From Theodoxus fluviatilis (lineage: Eukaryota; Mollusca; Gastropoda; Cycloneritida; Neritidae): a stretch of DNA of 17,500 bases. The notes under the pieces are model-generated. The model was not told the origin of the DNA. It worked only from the letters and a program-made list of their open reading frames with translations, and ran no database searches. The translations under genes and the position numbers were made by a program. The stretch spans positions 65,001 to 82,500 of the forward strand of contig JAWQFJ010017072.1 of NCBI GenBank assembly GCA_034096865.1, read 5' to 3'. Positions 1-7,647 of the stretch are shown here, one piece after another (position 1 is the first letter of the stretch; the number at the start of each line of letters is the position of its first letter).

Positions 1-680
1 AGCAGGCAATTAATGAAGAGGGGAGCATTTAATCTCTTCTGTAGATGTGGCTTTTGTGATGATTGCAGGTGACCTATAAATGTAGTATATATATGACTTT
101 GAAGTAAAGCATACTCAATTCTGTGGCACCATTTCTAGTCAATGCAGCTTAATGGAGCGTGAGATGAGATATATGGGGCAAAAGTATTGTCTGAGATGAG
201 TCTCATGCCTGAGGGTTGGCTTCTGTCCAAGAGAATCTCTGAGGCTGTGGTTGGTGTTCCGGACAGAGTCTCAGAGCTGTTCTCCCTTGCCCTGGATATA
301 ATCTCTGCCTCTGTCTAGCACCATGGATTTGGCAGTGAAGAGTAGCATGGATTTATCCACCACCTGTGCTTTCAAGACAAATAGGATGCTAATGTTAATT
401 CTTATTGCTAAGCCATACATGGCACCAGGAAAGAGTGTTGATCGTTGATGATGTTCAGTGACGCAGAAACCAAGGATGTGATTCCCTTGTCGCTTCATGC
501 CTCAACTTGGCCTCTGCTGCAGACTTTCCATCCACTGTTTGGAGTGAGTACTGACTTTTAGGTCAGGACAGGGAGTAGGGATCTGACTAGTGTCCTTGTT
601 CTGCTGACAGTCACATGTTGAGAACTGTGTCATTACAAAGAGACCGTTTCCCCTGTGAGTGTGGGTTTGAAGTCAAGTAG

Positions 681-812
681 TTAGAGAGGCATAGCCCTGT
701 GTCATGCTGTGTGTTAGAGAGGCATAGCCCTGTGTCATGCTGTGTGTTAGAGAGGCATAGCCCTGTGTCATGCTGTGTGTTAGAGAGGCATAGCCCTGTG
801 TCATGCTGTGTG
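681..812 (+). repeat. 33-bp tandem repeat, four identical copies
   Basis: The unit begins ttagagaggcatagccctgt and is repeated at 681, 714, 747 and 780 with no visible differences between copies. Such identity suggests recent expansion, or an assembly effect. A diverged relative of the unit (31 of 40 positions over the unit plus its right flank) lies at 1038-1077, beyond the poly-C and GT tracts. Confidence 0.9.
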
Positions 813-859
813 TTGTCTTGATGTTTGCATCCTGCTTTTGCCACATGGGTTCTAGAGTC

Positions 860-902
860 TTCCCCCCCCCCCCCCCCCCCTACCCCCACCCCCCACCCCC
901 CA
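860..902 (+). repeat. Poly-C tract with interruptions
   Basis: A run of about 20 C followed by shorter C runs broken by TA and A. It is simple-sequence DNA inside the upstream intron, with no coding meaning. Confidence 0.9.
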
Positions 903-947
903 ATGTGTTTTCCTCTGTGTGTATTGCACACTGCTGTGGTGATGCAA

Positions 948-949
<2 letters not shown>

Positions 950-1002
<53 letters not shown>
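950..1002 (+). repeat. (GT)n microsatellite
   Basis: About 26 uninterrupted GT dinucleotides. Together with the AC tract at 1242 it gives two opposite-strand dinucleotide arrays within 250 bp. Confidence 0.95.
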
Positions 1003-1003
<1 letters not shown>

Positions 1004-1241
1004 TGGGTTGACCAAATTCCACAGAAGTCAAGCAGCCAGAGAGGCTAAGACCTGTGTTGTGCTACATGTTGCCTTGACAGGAGATGCCAGCACCCAGTTA
1101 TCCTTGGCACACTGGTGAAGTTATGCAACATGCACTTGGAAGTTGTTTTGAAGTGGTACAGAAACTCTTATCCTCATTGTTAGGTCCAGATGTTCACCAT
1201 TCAGCTCTTCAACACTCTTTAAAACACAGACTAAAAGTAAA

Positions 1242-1280
1242 ACACACACACACACACACACACTCACACACATACACACA

Positions 1281-1353
<73 letters not shown>
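1242..1353 (+). repeat. (AC)n microsatellite
   Basis: AC repeats with three early single-base interruptions (T in CACTCACA, CATACACA and CACTCACA), then about 40 pure units. Confidence 0.95.
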
Positions 1354-1355
<2 letters not shown>

Positions 1356-2071
1356 ACTGTAAAGAAAATGGAAATTCATCAAAGACAGTTGTGCATGTAA
1401 GAGGGTCAGTCATGCTTACCAGTGCTTTGGGGCGACTGTAATTGATTATTGTGGCTCTTGTTGTCACTGTAGCTGGTCATCCTGAACTGGACAGGACTGG
1501 AGTGACTGACTACATGATCTGACTGGCTGGCTGGCTGGCTGACTGCACAGCTGTTCTGTCTTGTCTTATTAATTTTATTCCATCATTCATTTATTCACTG
1601 GTATTTTAATTTATTGATTTGTGTGATTATTTGTTTATTTATTTCTTTATTTATCAATTCATTTATCCATTCAACAATTTCTTCGTTCTATTAATCATTT
1701 TTTGTTGTTGTAAATTTGATAATATTCACATAAATTTGAACATTCTTTATTTTCTGAATGACATTGTAATTTTGAGTTTTATCTCTAAGGTTCCATAGCA
1801 TGTTCACATCAACTTCAGCTTCTGTACTCTTGATAGTTCCTGCTTGCATCATGTTGGTTGACAGTTTTAAACGGTTGGGAGTGCTTGTTTGCATTGCAAG
1901 GTGCTGTAGGGAACTTATCACGTGAGTTACATGTGCTCATGGACTGATGCAGCTCACATGGACTCATGACTTTTCACAGGAAAATTGGCAGACACTGGTT
2001 ACTCAGAAGACCTTGGATGGAGCTGTCTGTCGACTCATGGACATGGACTGAGCTTGTTCTTGACTTTACAG

Positions 2072-2170
2072 AATGGCCAGACCTTCTTGATGGTGGCCGC
2101 TGAGCAGGGGGAGCTCAACATAGTCAGGGAGCTGCTGGAGGCTGGCCTGGACCCCAATGCAGTGGACAAT
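2072..2170 (+). CDS. Kidins220: Kidins220-like exon: ankyrin repeat (about repeat 2)
   Basis: Internal exon of 33 codons with phase 0 on both sides. It runs from acceptor tttacag/aat to donor aat/gtgagt. The peptide starts NGQTFLMVAAEQGELNIV and ends GLDPNAVDN, a full ankyrin repeat: T-x-L-x-x-A-A helix 1, the glycine turn, IVRELLEAG helix 2, and the beta-hairpin end. From memory it matches the second repeat of vertebrate Kidins220, which has GQTPLMIAAEQGNLEIV at this place. The TFL instead of TPL core is a mild departure. Open frame runs upstream of the acceptor to about 1985, but that part has no ankyrin pattern and is read as intron. Ankyrin repeats of Kidins220 form the cytoplasmic N-terminal platform for partner binding. 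Confidence 0.93.
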
Positions 2171-3035
2171 GTGAGTACTGAAGCAGCTTGGCCTAAACAT
2201 GACCTGCCACCACAGAACTCAGTTTGGGAGGTTACGTAGGTGTTAGTATATATATTTTCCCCTGATATGCAGTCATTTCTGATTAGTTTGATAATGAGTA
2301 TTAACCCTGTATGATGAAAATTGTTGGAGTTAAGCTCATTTAAAGATGAATGTCGTGATGTTTGTAGTAAACATGAATGTAAAATGGACCAAAATTGGTA
2401 GTCATCTTGCTTGAAACAATCACACTCATACTCTGGCTTTTAAATAAGTGTTTGCATTTTATTCTAAGCGTACATACATGTTATGCTGAGGGAGCAATGC
2501 CATGAGTAGTTTATGCTGGTAAAGGCAGGCCTTCTGTTCACTCTCTCATTCCCTCTGCATGGTCTACCTGCCCCTGTTCCATCCTTCTGCATCTTTTGCC
2601 TGCTTCTGTTTCTACTCCTCCTTCTCCCTTCTTCCCTATACTTCCACTGATTTACTTGCTTCTGCTTTCTTCTTCTGCTACTTTTCCTTCTCCATCTCTT
2701 CCTCCTACTCCTTCCTTTGTAGCTGCCTCTAATTATTCCCTTTCTGAGGTCATCTTTGTATTCTTGTGGTATTTTGTAGATTGTTACTTTTTCATAGTCA
2801 CCTGTGTTTTGTTGATTTTGTCAGTTCTGACTTTGTTGAACAACTGGTATGTCATACAACCTGCTAGCTATTGAAAAAACTTTGCCACTGACTGGTAGCT
2901 TTTGGCAACCCTCCATTTGCCTTCATCAGGGCCAGTAGAAACTGGTGTGTCTGTTTCTACCAGAGTGTCTTATTTGCTTCTGCACCAAACTGGTCAGGGT
3001 CTGTGTTCTACCCAGCCATTGGTTGTGACTTTCAG
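2171..3035 (+). other. Intron 1 of the visible gene segment
   Basis: GT-AG intron of 865 nt, from gtgagt to gactttcag. It holds no recognisable gene or mobile element. A pyrimidine-rich stretch of poor CTT/CTTC-type sequence lies at about 2520-2740, and a small perfect 8-bp stem (gtagaaac/gtttctac, 10-nt loop) at 2935-2960. Neither has a known role. Confidence 0.8.
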
Positions 3036-3134
3036 GAGAACTGGAGTGCACTGTTGTGTGCTGCCAAAGAGGGACACCTGGAAATCGTCATAGAACTCTT
3101 GGAGCATGGTGCCAGTCTGGAGCACCGAGACCTG
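3036..3134 (+). CDS. Kidins220: Kidins220-like exon: ankyrin repeat (about repeat 3)
   Basis: Thirty-three-codon, phase-0 exon from acceptor gactttcag/gag to donor ctg/gtcagt. The peptide begins ENWSALLCAAKEGHLEIVIE and ends ASLEHRDL. The helix 1 core SALLCAAKEGH and helix 2 IVIELLEHGA are complete. The LEHRD ending is shared with the third repeat of vertebrate Kidins220 (NLEHRD in my memory of the human protein), which supports the orthology better than a generic ankyrin match would. The donor has C at +3, a less common but functional form. Confidence 0.94.
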
Positions 3135-3223
3135 GTCAGTTTCATGCAGGTTGCCTTAGATGGCAGTGCCTGTCAATGTGCACTGTAGAATGGATGTCCC
3201 ACTTCAAGAGTCTGACATCTGAA

Positions 3224-3225
<2 letters not shown>

Positions 3226-3271
<46 letters not shown>

Positions 3272-3490
3272 ATGCATGCTTGTGTGTGAGTGTGTGTGTG
3301 TGTTTGTGTGTGTGTTTGTGTGTGTATGCGTGCATGCATGTATGTGTTAGGGTGTGATGTTTGTGTGTGTGTGTGTGTATGTGCGCATGCATGCATGCAT
3401 GCATGTATGCAAGTATGTGTCAGGGTGTGGTGTTTGTGTGTGTGTGTGTTTGTGTATGTGTGTGTGTATGTGTGTGTGTGTGCGCACACG
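3226..3490 (+). repeat. Compound (GT)n / (GCAT)n simple repeat
   Basis: Alternating purine-pyrimidine DNA: about 22 GT units, then GT blocks broken by TTTG, GCATGC and ATGTAT, including a GCAT run at about 3384-3404, ending in gtgcgcacacgcgcatg. An internal duplication of about 73 bp is visible: gttagggtgtgatgtttgtg near 3346 recurs as gtcagggtgtggtgtttgtg near 3419. Such tracts can adopt Z-DNA, but nothing here shows that they do. Confidence 0.9.
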
Positions 3491-3605
3491 CGCATGTGCA
3501 AACACTCCCCATGCCTTGTTCAATCAAGTTTAAAATGGTTATTAAAGATTCTTCTTGGATGGTTCTTGTCTAATTTGACAGTAAAAGCAGTGTATAGTAG
3601 AGTGT

Positions 3606-3692
3606 AACACACAGCCAGAGTTGATCCATGCCCCCCTCATCAGCTGGAACTCATGGCTGCTGGGTTTTCAGGGCCTGCAGTCCCAGGCAGCC
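3606..3692 (+). repeat. Dispersed repeat, copy 1
   Basis: Starts aacacacagc and contains cagctggaactcatggctg, then cagggcctgc and cccaggcag. The same landmarks appear in the same order and orientation at 4030-4140, so this looks like one copy of a dispersed element (SINE-like in size). No terminal structure or tail is visible, so the family is unknown. Confidence 0.5.
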
Positions 3693-4029
3693 CAAAAGAC
3701 TTCTGAGAAACCTTGAGACAGGGACAGATCAGTCAGATACAGCCATGCTATCAAATCACCCTGGAAGACTGCAAAACAAACTGACTGATAAACTCCGTTT
3801 CCAACCCCCAGAAACATCACTGTCAAAGAATCGACCCCTGGCACTCAGTCACCATTTCTTTAGGCAAGAAGGTCTTCCTGTGAAGCACTGGATTTGAGTG
3901 TGTGGCATGAGGAGTGAGGATGTCACACCACTTTGGTGCATGATCGCACACTTGACTGATAGCATGGTGTTTCATGAATTCCATTCATGCGCTGCAGCCT
4001 GAGCACAAAACTGTTCACAACATGAGTAC

Positions 4030-4140
4030 AACACACAGCTGGTGCCACTGGACACTCCCTCCCTCTTCAGCTAGAACCCATGGCCATGGAGCTTTCGGGG
4101 CCTGCTTCAGTAGCTCGGCAACATGCAACCCCAGGCAGTG
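4030..4140 (+). repeat. Dispersed repeat, copy 2
   Basis: Relative of the segment at 3606-3692: aacacacagc, cagctagaacccatggc, ggggcctgc and ccccaggcag occur in the same order, with about 20 extra bases before the last landmark. Both copies lie in the same intron about 420 bp apart, so a local duplication is as likely as two insertions. Confidence 0.5.
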
Positions 4141-4276
4141 CAACGTGCCACCAGGGAGTGTCCATTAAGGAGCATAGGGAATCCTACATGTAGATATGTT
4201 CATATTGCTTGTTCCAGTGCAGTATGTTTTGCTGAAATGACCAACTTCAATTCGATGCATTTCTGTGTGACGGCAG

Positions 4277-4375
4277 CGTGGCTGGACGGCGCTGATGTGG
4301 GCGAGCTACAAAGGCAAAACCATGGTGGTGCATGAGCTGCTGGATAGGGGAGGTAACCCCAACGTACACGGAGAG
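4277..4375 (+). CDS. Kidins220: Kidins220-like exon: ankyrin repeat (about repeat 4), GC donor
   Basis: Thirty-three-codon, phase-0 exon. The peptide begins RGWTALMWASYKGKTMVVHE and ends NPNVHGE. GWTALMWA.YKG matches the fourth Kidins220 repeat almost residue for residue (human GWTALMWACYKG, from memory), so the exon is well placed. The reading frame and the 99-nt length of every neighbour require the exon to end at 4375. There the donor reads GAG/GCAAGT, a GC instead of a GT. The other positions are a perfect match to the strong U1 consensus, the usual pattern for real GC-AG introns. No GT donor within the next bases would keep the repeat intact. Confidence 0.93.
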
Positions 4376-5293
4376 GCAAGTAGACACACACACAATAGGC
4401 TTGTTCAGGACGCGCAGCGATTCAAAGCGCTGCTCAGCGCTGCATGTGATTCACTCCTGAACGGCCAATTTGGGGCGTGCTTTACTCAGCGCTGAGCAGC
4501 GCTCTGCATCACCGATCCGAGATGGTGCAGAATGATTTAGCATCATTTCAAAATGACGTCTTCGATCCCGCACTGGCTGTCGACGCGTAAAAATAACCCT
4601 CAGAAACATCCTTTTGGGACTGGAGCGGGCTTTATTTGCCCCAAGCGCTCTGTATGTGCAAGTAATGGCAAGTAAGGATGACACAGTAGTGGATTTTATT
4701 TATGCAGAATACATGTAAACGTGCATAAACGATGTCTGTGGCAAAGAAAACACTTTCTTCGCGTCTATCAACACAACATGGGGCGCAGAAGATTTATCTC
4801 CCCTTTAACAAGTGAAGCACTGCACTACATCTTTGGCGTTCAGGAGTGGCAAAGAGCGCTCAATTGCCAACATGAAGCGCTCATGCAGCGCTGAGTACTC
4901 CTGAACAAGCCTAATGACTAGTCAAAAGGGGGAAGAAAAGAAGCCCATGTTTTATCACATAATTGTGTCATTTTCATCCACATCCTTGCAATCAGCATGA
5001 ATATTGTGTGATTTATATTCAGTTCAGTTATGATTTTGTGAGAGTAATTTCATACTCCAGAATAATATTTTTTTTTAAGACTTCTCTTTTGCCATCCATA
5101 TCGCACTCAAGATCATCAACTAATATGAATCAGTATATGCTGTTTTCCAGAGCCACAAATAAATAATGACTATGCAGATTTTTCATGTGGAATTCTTGAA
5201 TGAATAGAGCCTGTGAGAAATCGTATGTTCTTCAAAGTGTGTGGCATCTTATAGGACAATCCATTTGAAAATCCCCTGCTTGCTTTGTTTCAG
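4376..5293 (+). other. Intron 3, GC-AG class
   Basis: Intron of 918 nt starting GCAAGT and ending ttgtttcag. A 514-bp inverted-repeat element occupies it from 4398 to 4911, beginning only 20 nt inside the donor. The remainder (4914-5293) is AT-rich with no recognisable feature. Confidence 0.85.
4396..4913. mobile_element. MITE-like element with TA at both ends
   Basis: Terminal inverted repeats ggcttgttcagga (4398-4410) and tcctgaacaagcc (4899-4911) match perfectly over 13 bp. Each is bounded outside by TA, as expected for the target duplication of Tc1/mariner-type insertion. A second, nested inverted pair is cactcctgaacg (4452-4463) and cgttcaggagtg (4837-4848), 12 of 12. The interior has eight copies of the palindrome AGCGCT, clustered near both ends. 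There is no transposase frame, so it is non-autonomous. The family is uncertain because TA is only two bases and the terminal sequence is not one I recognise. Confidence 0.75.
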
Positions 5294-5392
5294 CACAACA
5301 TGACCAGTCTGATTTTTGCTTCTGGTCGAGGTCATTCAGAGGTGGTCAAGATGCTGCTGGAGAAGGGGGCAAAGGTCAACATTCCTGACAAG
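5294..5392 (+). CDS. Kidins220: Kidins220-like exon: ankyrin repeat (about repeat 5)
   Basis: Thirty-three-codon, phase-0 exon from acceptor ttgtttcag/cac to donor aag/gtcaga. The peptide begins HNMTSLIFASGRGHSEVVKM and ends GAKVNIPDK. Helix 1 is a weak ankyrin match (TSLIFASGRGH), and the same position in vertebrate Kidins220 is also irregular (IIWAAGRGHADIV in memory). The shared A(S/A)GRGH and GAKVN.(P/S)DK make the assignment good. A 125-nt AC microsatellite starts 58 nt after the donor. Confidence 0.93.
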
Positions 5393-5449
5393 GTCAGAAG
5401 TCTTAGAGATGGAATGGTCTTTGAGAGGTTCATGTGCACAGGCACGCAT

Positions 5450-5538
<89 letters not shown>

Positions 5539-5918
5539 CAAACACAAACACACACACACGCACACACACACACATACCCTTAACTGATAGCATTTGTTGA
5601 GTCAAAATTATCTTAAGGGCCTCTCAACCTCTTAATAAAATAAGTCATAAGATGGACACTTTAAAACATAAATGAATACCAAACAAAACATTTCATCACA
5701 GAATAAAAATCGCATCTCATCGCATAATTTTTTTTAAAGGTTGTTTCATAGCATTGGTCGAAATTCCTTGCCACTATAATTGACAAAGCTTTTGTGCTGT
5801 ACTTTTTTATCATTTGGGTTATTCATGTTCAAACTATTTTTTCCCTTTGATATTTGCCACATTGGAAGTTGCAGTAGAGAACATCTGCTGATGCCATTCT
5901 CTGTCTGTCTGCGAGCAG
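5393..5918 (+). other. Intron 4 of the visible gene segment
   Basis: GT-AG intron of 526 nt, the shortest among the ankyrin exons. It holds the AC tract and AT-rich sequence. No gene or element is seen. The acceptor is tgcgagcag. Confidence 0.85.
5451..5575 (+). repeat. (AC)n microsatellite beside the exon 5294-5392
   Basis: About 60 AC units, broken late by AA and CG variants (caaacac, acgcac). It lies 58 nt inside the intron on the sense strand. Confidence 0.95.
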
Positions 5919-6017
5919 TACGGCACCACGCCACTGATCTGGGCCTGCAGGAGGGGTTTCCTGGAAATTGTGGAGACCCTGCTCAATGAAGGAGCCAATG
6001 TGGACGCCTGTGGCATG
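5919..6017 (+). CDS. Kidins220: Kidins220-like exon: ankyrin repeat (about repeat 6)
   Basis: Thirty-three-codon, phase-0 exon from acceptor gcgagcag/tac to donor atg/gtcagt. The peptide begins YGTTPLIWACRRGFLEIVET and ends GANVDACGM, a textbook repeat with the TPLIWA helix 1 core. It parallels YGTTPLVWAARKGHLE of vertebrate Kidins220 (from memory). Reading through the donor gives an acidic Asp-rich run from the GATGAT repeat and then a stop. That run is treated as intron. Confidence 0.95.
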
Positions 6018-6033
6018 GTCAGTGGTACCCATC

Positions 6034-6140
6034 TGGATGATAATGATGGCAGTGGTGATGGTGATGACAATGAGGATGATAGTGATGACAATGAGGATGA
6101 TAGTGATGACGATAATATTTATAATGATGACAACAATGAT
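6034..6140 (+). repeat. Imperfect (GAT)n repeat
   Basis: GATGAT-type sequence containing one exact tandem duplication of a 21-bp unit (starts gatgacaatgaggatgatag). It lies just inside the intron, in the same frame as the exon before it. Confidence 0.85.
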
Positions 6141-6846
6141 GTAGTTTTGTGCAGCAACTGATGTATGTCAAATTGAGAGATCCAGAAACTTATCCCATAT
6201 CATGCAACAAGGACAGCCTTTGAGATGTTTCAGGTTTGTGTAATTATTACTCAAATTAATATGAGGGTTTATGGCTTGGGTTGGAGGCCACACTTTGTAG
6301 CTGGAGTTTGAGTTCACTAACCAATATTCTAATGTGACTGAGACTTGTTGCCGCATACTGGGGACTATCATGGAGACTTCTACTGAAGATCTTCTAGAAG
6401 ATTCTTACATAGGTATTGTGTATCTATATGGAAAGGATGATAGTTTTTTGGATTGCTACTCTGAAAAAATATTTTAATAAACTGGGTGCAGGCAAGAAGA
6501 CAGGGGCAAGAAGGCAGGCAAGAAGGCAGACATGCAGGCAGACCAACAGGCCTACTGAGTCTAGGGTTAGGTGCACACCATACCTGCAGCAGCTTCTGTC
6601 TGGACTCTTCCCCTCCCCCGAAGTCTGGGTCCGGTGGTGCATATCTCCTTAGTGCGCCACTACAAAGTCATCGGCATGGGATCCTGCTCTTCTGCTCTGC
6701 AACACAAGTCCTCCTACCACTGACTGCCTTGGCCAGCTGGGTTTTCCAGTGACATCTGAGTGCCACTAGTGAATTTGTGGAGATTCAGATGTGTAAAGTG
6801 CCACCAAGCTGCCATTCAGCTGGAAATGCAAGCTTTTTGAATCCAT

Positions 6847-6848
<2 letters not shown>

Positions 6849-6914
<66 letters not shown>

Positions 6915-6917
6915 CAC
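6849..6917 (+). repeat. (AC)n microsatellite ahead of exon 6957-7055
   Basis: About 34 AC units with one CG interruption, ending 39 nt before the acceptor of the next exon. Confidence 0.95.
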
Positions 6918-6956
6918 CTTGATGCTGATTGCTCATCAGAGTCTTTGTCATTTCAG

Positions 6957-7055
6957 CATTCCTGGACAGCTCTGCTGGTGGCCACCAAAGGGGGCTACGT
7001 AGAAGTTGTCCAGGCCCTCCTGGAACACGATCCCAATGTCAACGCCATTGACAAG
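6957..7055 (+). CDS. Kidins220: Kidins220-like exon: ankyrin repeat (about repeat 7)
   Basis: Thirty-three-codon, phase-0 exon from acceptor catttcag/cat to donor aag/gtaggg. The peptide begins HSWTALLVATKGGYVEVVQA and ends DPNVNAIDK. The VA.KGGY turn and the (D/N)PNVN..DK end are shared with repeat 7 of vertebrate Kidins220 (ALIVAVKGGYTQ ... RNPNVNLTDK in memory). This repeat lacks the usual glycine before the hairpin (EHDPNVN instead of xHGADVN), a feature kept between phyla. Confidence 0.94.
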
Positions 7056-7470
7056 GTAGGGCAGGGTGCTGGAAAAATGGCACTTCAGGAAGGTAGAAGA
7101 GATTAATTGCTTTTCATTTATGTCTTTATTTATTCTTTTAATTATCTAGGAAAGTAGTTAACTTTAATTTCATTTCAGCATCTACATGTATAAGACAATG
7201 TGTAATTCTATGTCTCAGATTGTCAATTTTCCCAACAGTCATATGTCAGATTTAGGGCCTGTTGTTTAGTTTAAGAAGTTAAAAAGTTTGAAAAGGACAG
7301 AGAGGAATAAGGCATGTGAATGTGAAAATCTAGGTGATTCTAGCTAATCATGTACATCACTCATGATGGGTAGTTTGACAGGCAGTAGGAAGTTGTGCAA
7401 GAGCTCTTTCGTATCGATAAAGCTGTTGAAGCTTGACTGTCCTAGTTCAGGCCCTATAACAATGGATAAA

Positions 7471-7647
7471 GTACTAGTCCACAGTTGCTTGCGGAGGCAG
7501 AGGAGGATCTCAGTGGAGTGGGAAGGAGGGAGGATATCAGGCAAAGCCTGCATCCATACACCTTTCCCTCTCTTTTCTGTCATTTTACCCTCTGGACAGT
7601 TAGTTGTCTTTTGCCATACTCCTGTGTACTAGTCCACAGTTGCTTGC
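7471..7647 (+). repeat. 22-bp direct repeat pair next to the tandem array
   Basis: The sequence gtactagtccacagttgctt plus gc occurs at 7471-7492 and again, identical over all 22 bases, at 7626-7647, where the 74-bp array begins. The 133 bp between them are unique in the window. Confidence 0.85.

Larger units (their letters stand above)
1..2071 (+). other. Upstream intron sequence of the Kidins220-like gene
   Basis: No exon can be supported in this 2-kb stretch. It should hold the end of the intron before the first visible ankyrin exon, because that exon starts in phase 0 and matches the second ankyrin repeat of Kidins220, so the first repeat and the start codon must lie further left. The stretch contains a 33-bp tandem repeat, a poly-C tract, long GT and AC microsatellites, a short CTGG repeat near 1523-1540 and an AT-rich ATTT-like segment at about 1560-1720. 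The open frames here are interrupted, mostly microsatellite-derived, and lack splice or family support. The intron ends in a normal acceptor (ttgactttacag, AG at 2070-2071). Confidence 0.6.
3135..4276 (+). other. Intron 2 of the visible gene segment
   Basis: GT-AG intron of 1142 nt. The first third is a compound GT/GCAT simple repeat. The rest contains two related unique-looking segments (3606-3692 and 4030-4140) that appear to be copies of one dispersed repeat. The acceptor (tgtgtgacggcag) has a weak pyrimidine tract. No gene is seen. Open frames here lack family features. Confidence 0.75.
6018..6956 (+). other. Intron 5 of the visible gene segment
   Basis: GT-AG intron of 939 nt. It contains a GAT-type repeat near its start, a purine-rich GCAGGCAAGAAG-like degenerate repeat at about 6490-6550, and an AC tract close to the acceptor. 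Nothing in it looks like a gene. Confidence 0.85.

Noticed and set aside
271..498. 75-codon minus-strand frame
   Set aside because: No recognisable domain, no splice context and single-frame openness expected by chance.
519..560. Possible micro-exon between ctgctgcag and ggagtgagt
   Set aside because: Only 21-22 nt, with no match to the N-terminal part of Kidins220 and no reason to prefer it over chance splice-like sites.
803..1356. Open frames rich in Cys-Val or His-Thr around the GT and AC tracts
   Set aside because: They are microsatellite translations with no splice or family support; the same holds at 3142-3607, 5285-5605, 6766-6951 and 14548-14857.
1985..2071. Upstream in-frame extension of the first visible ankyrin exon
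   Set aside because: It lacks ankyrin pattern, starts without ATG, and a good acceptor at 2070-2071 gives the same 99-nt exon as all neighbours.
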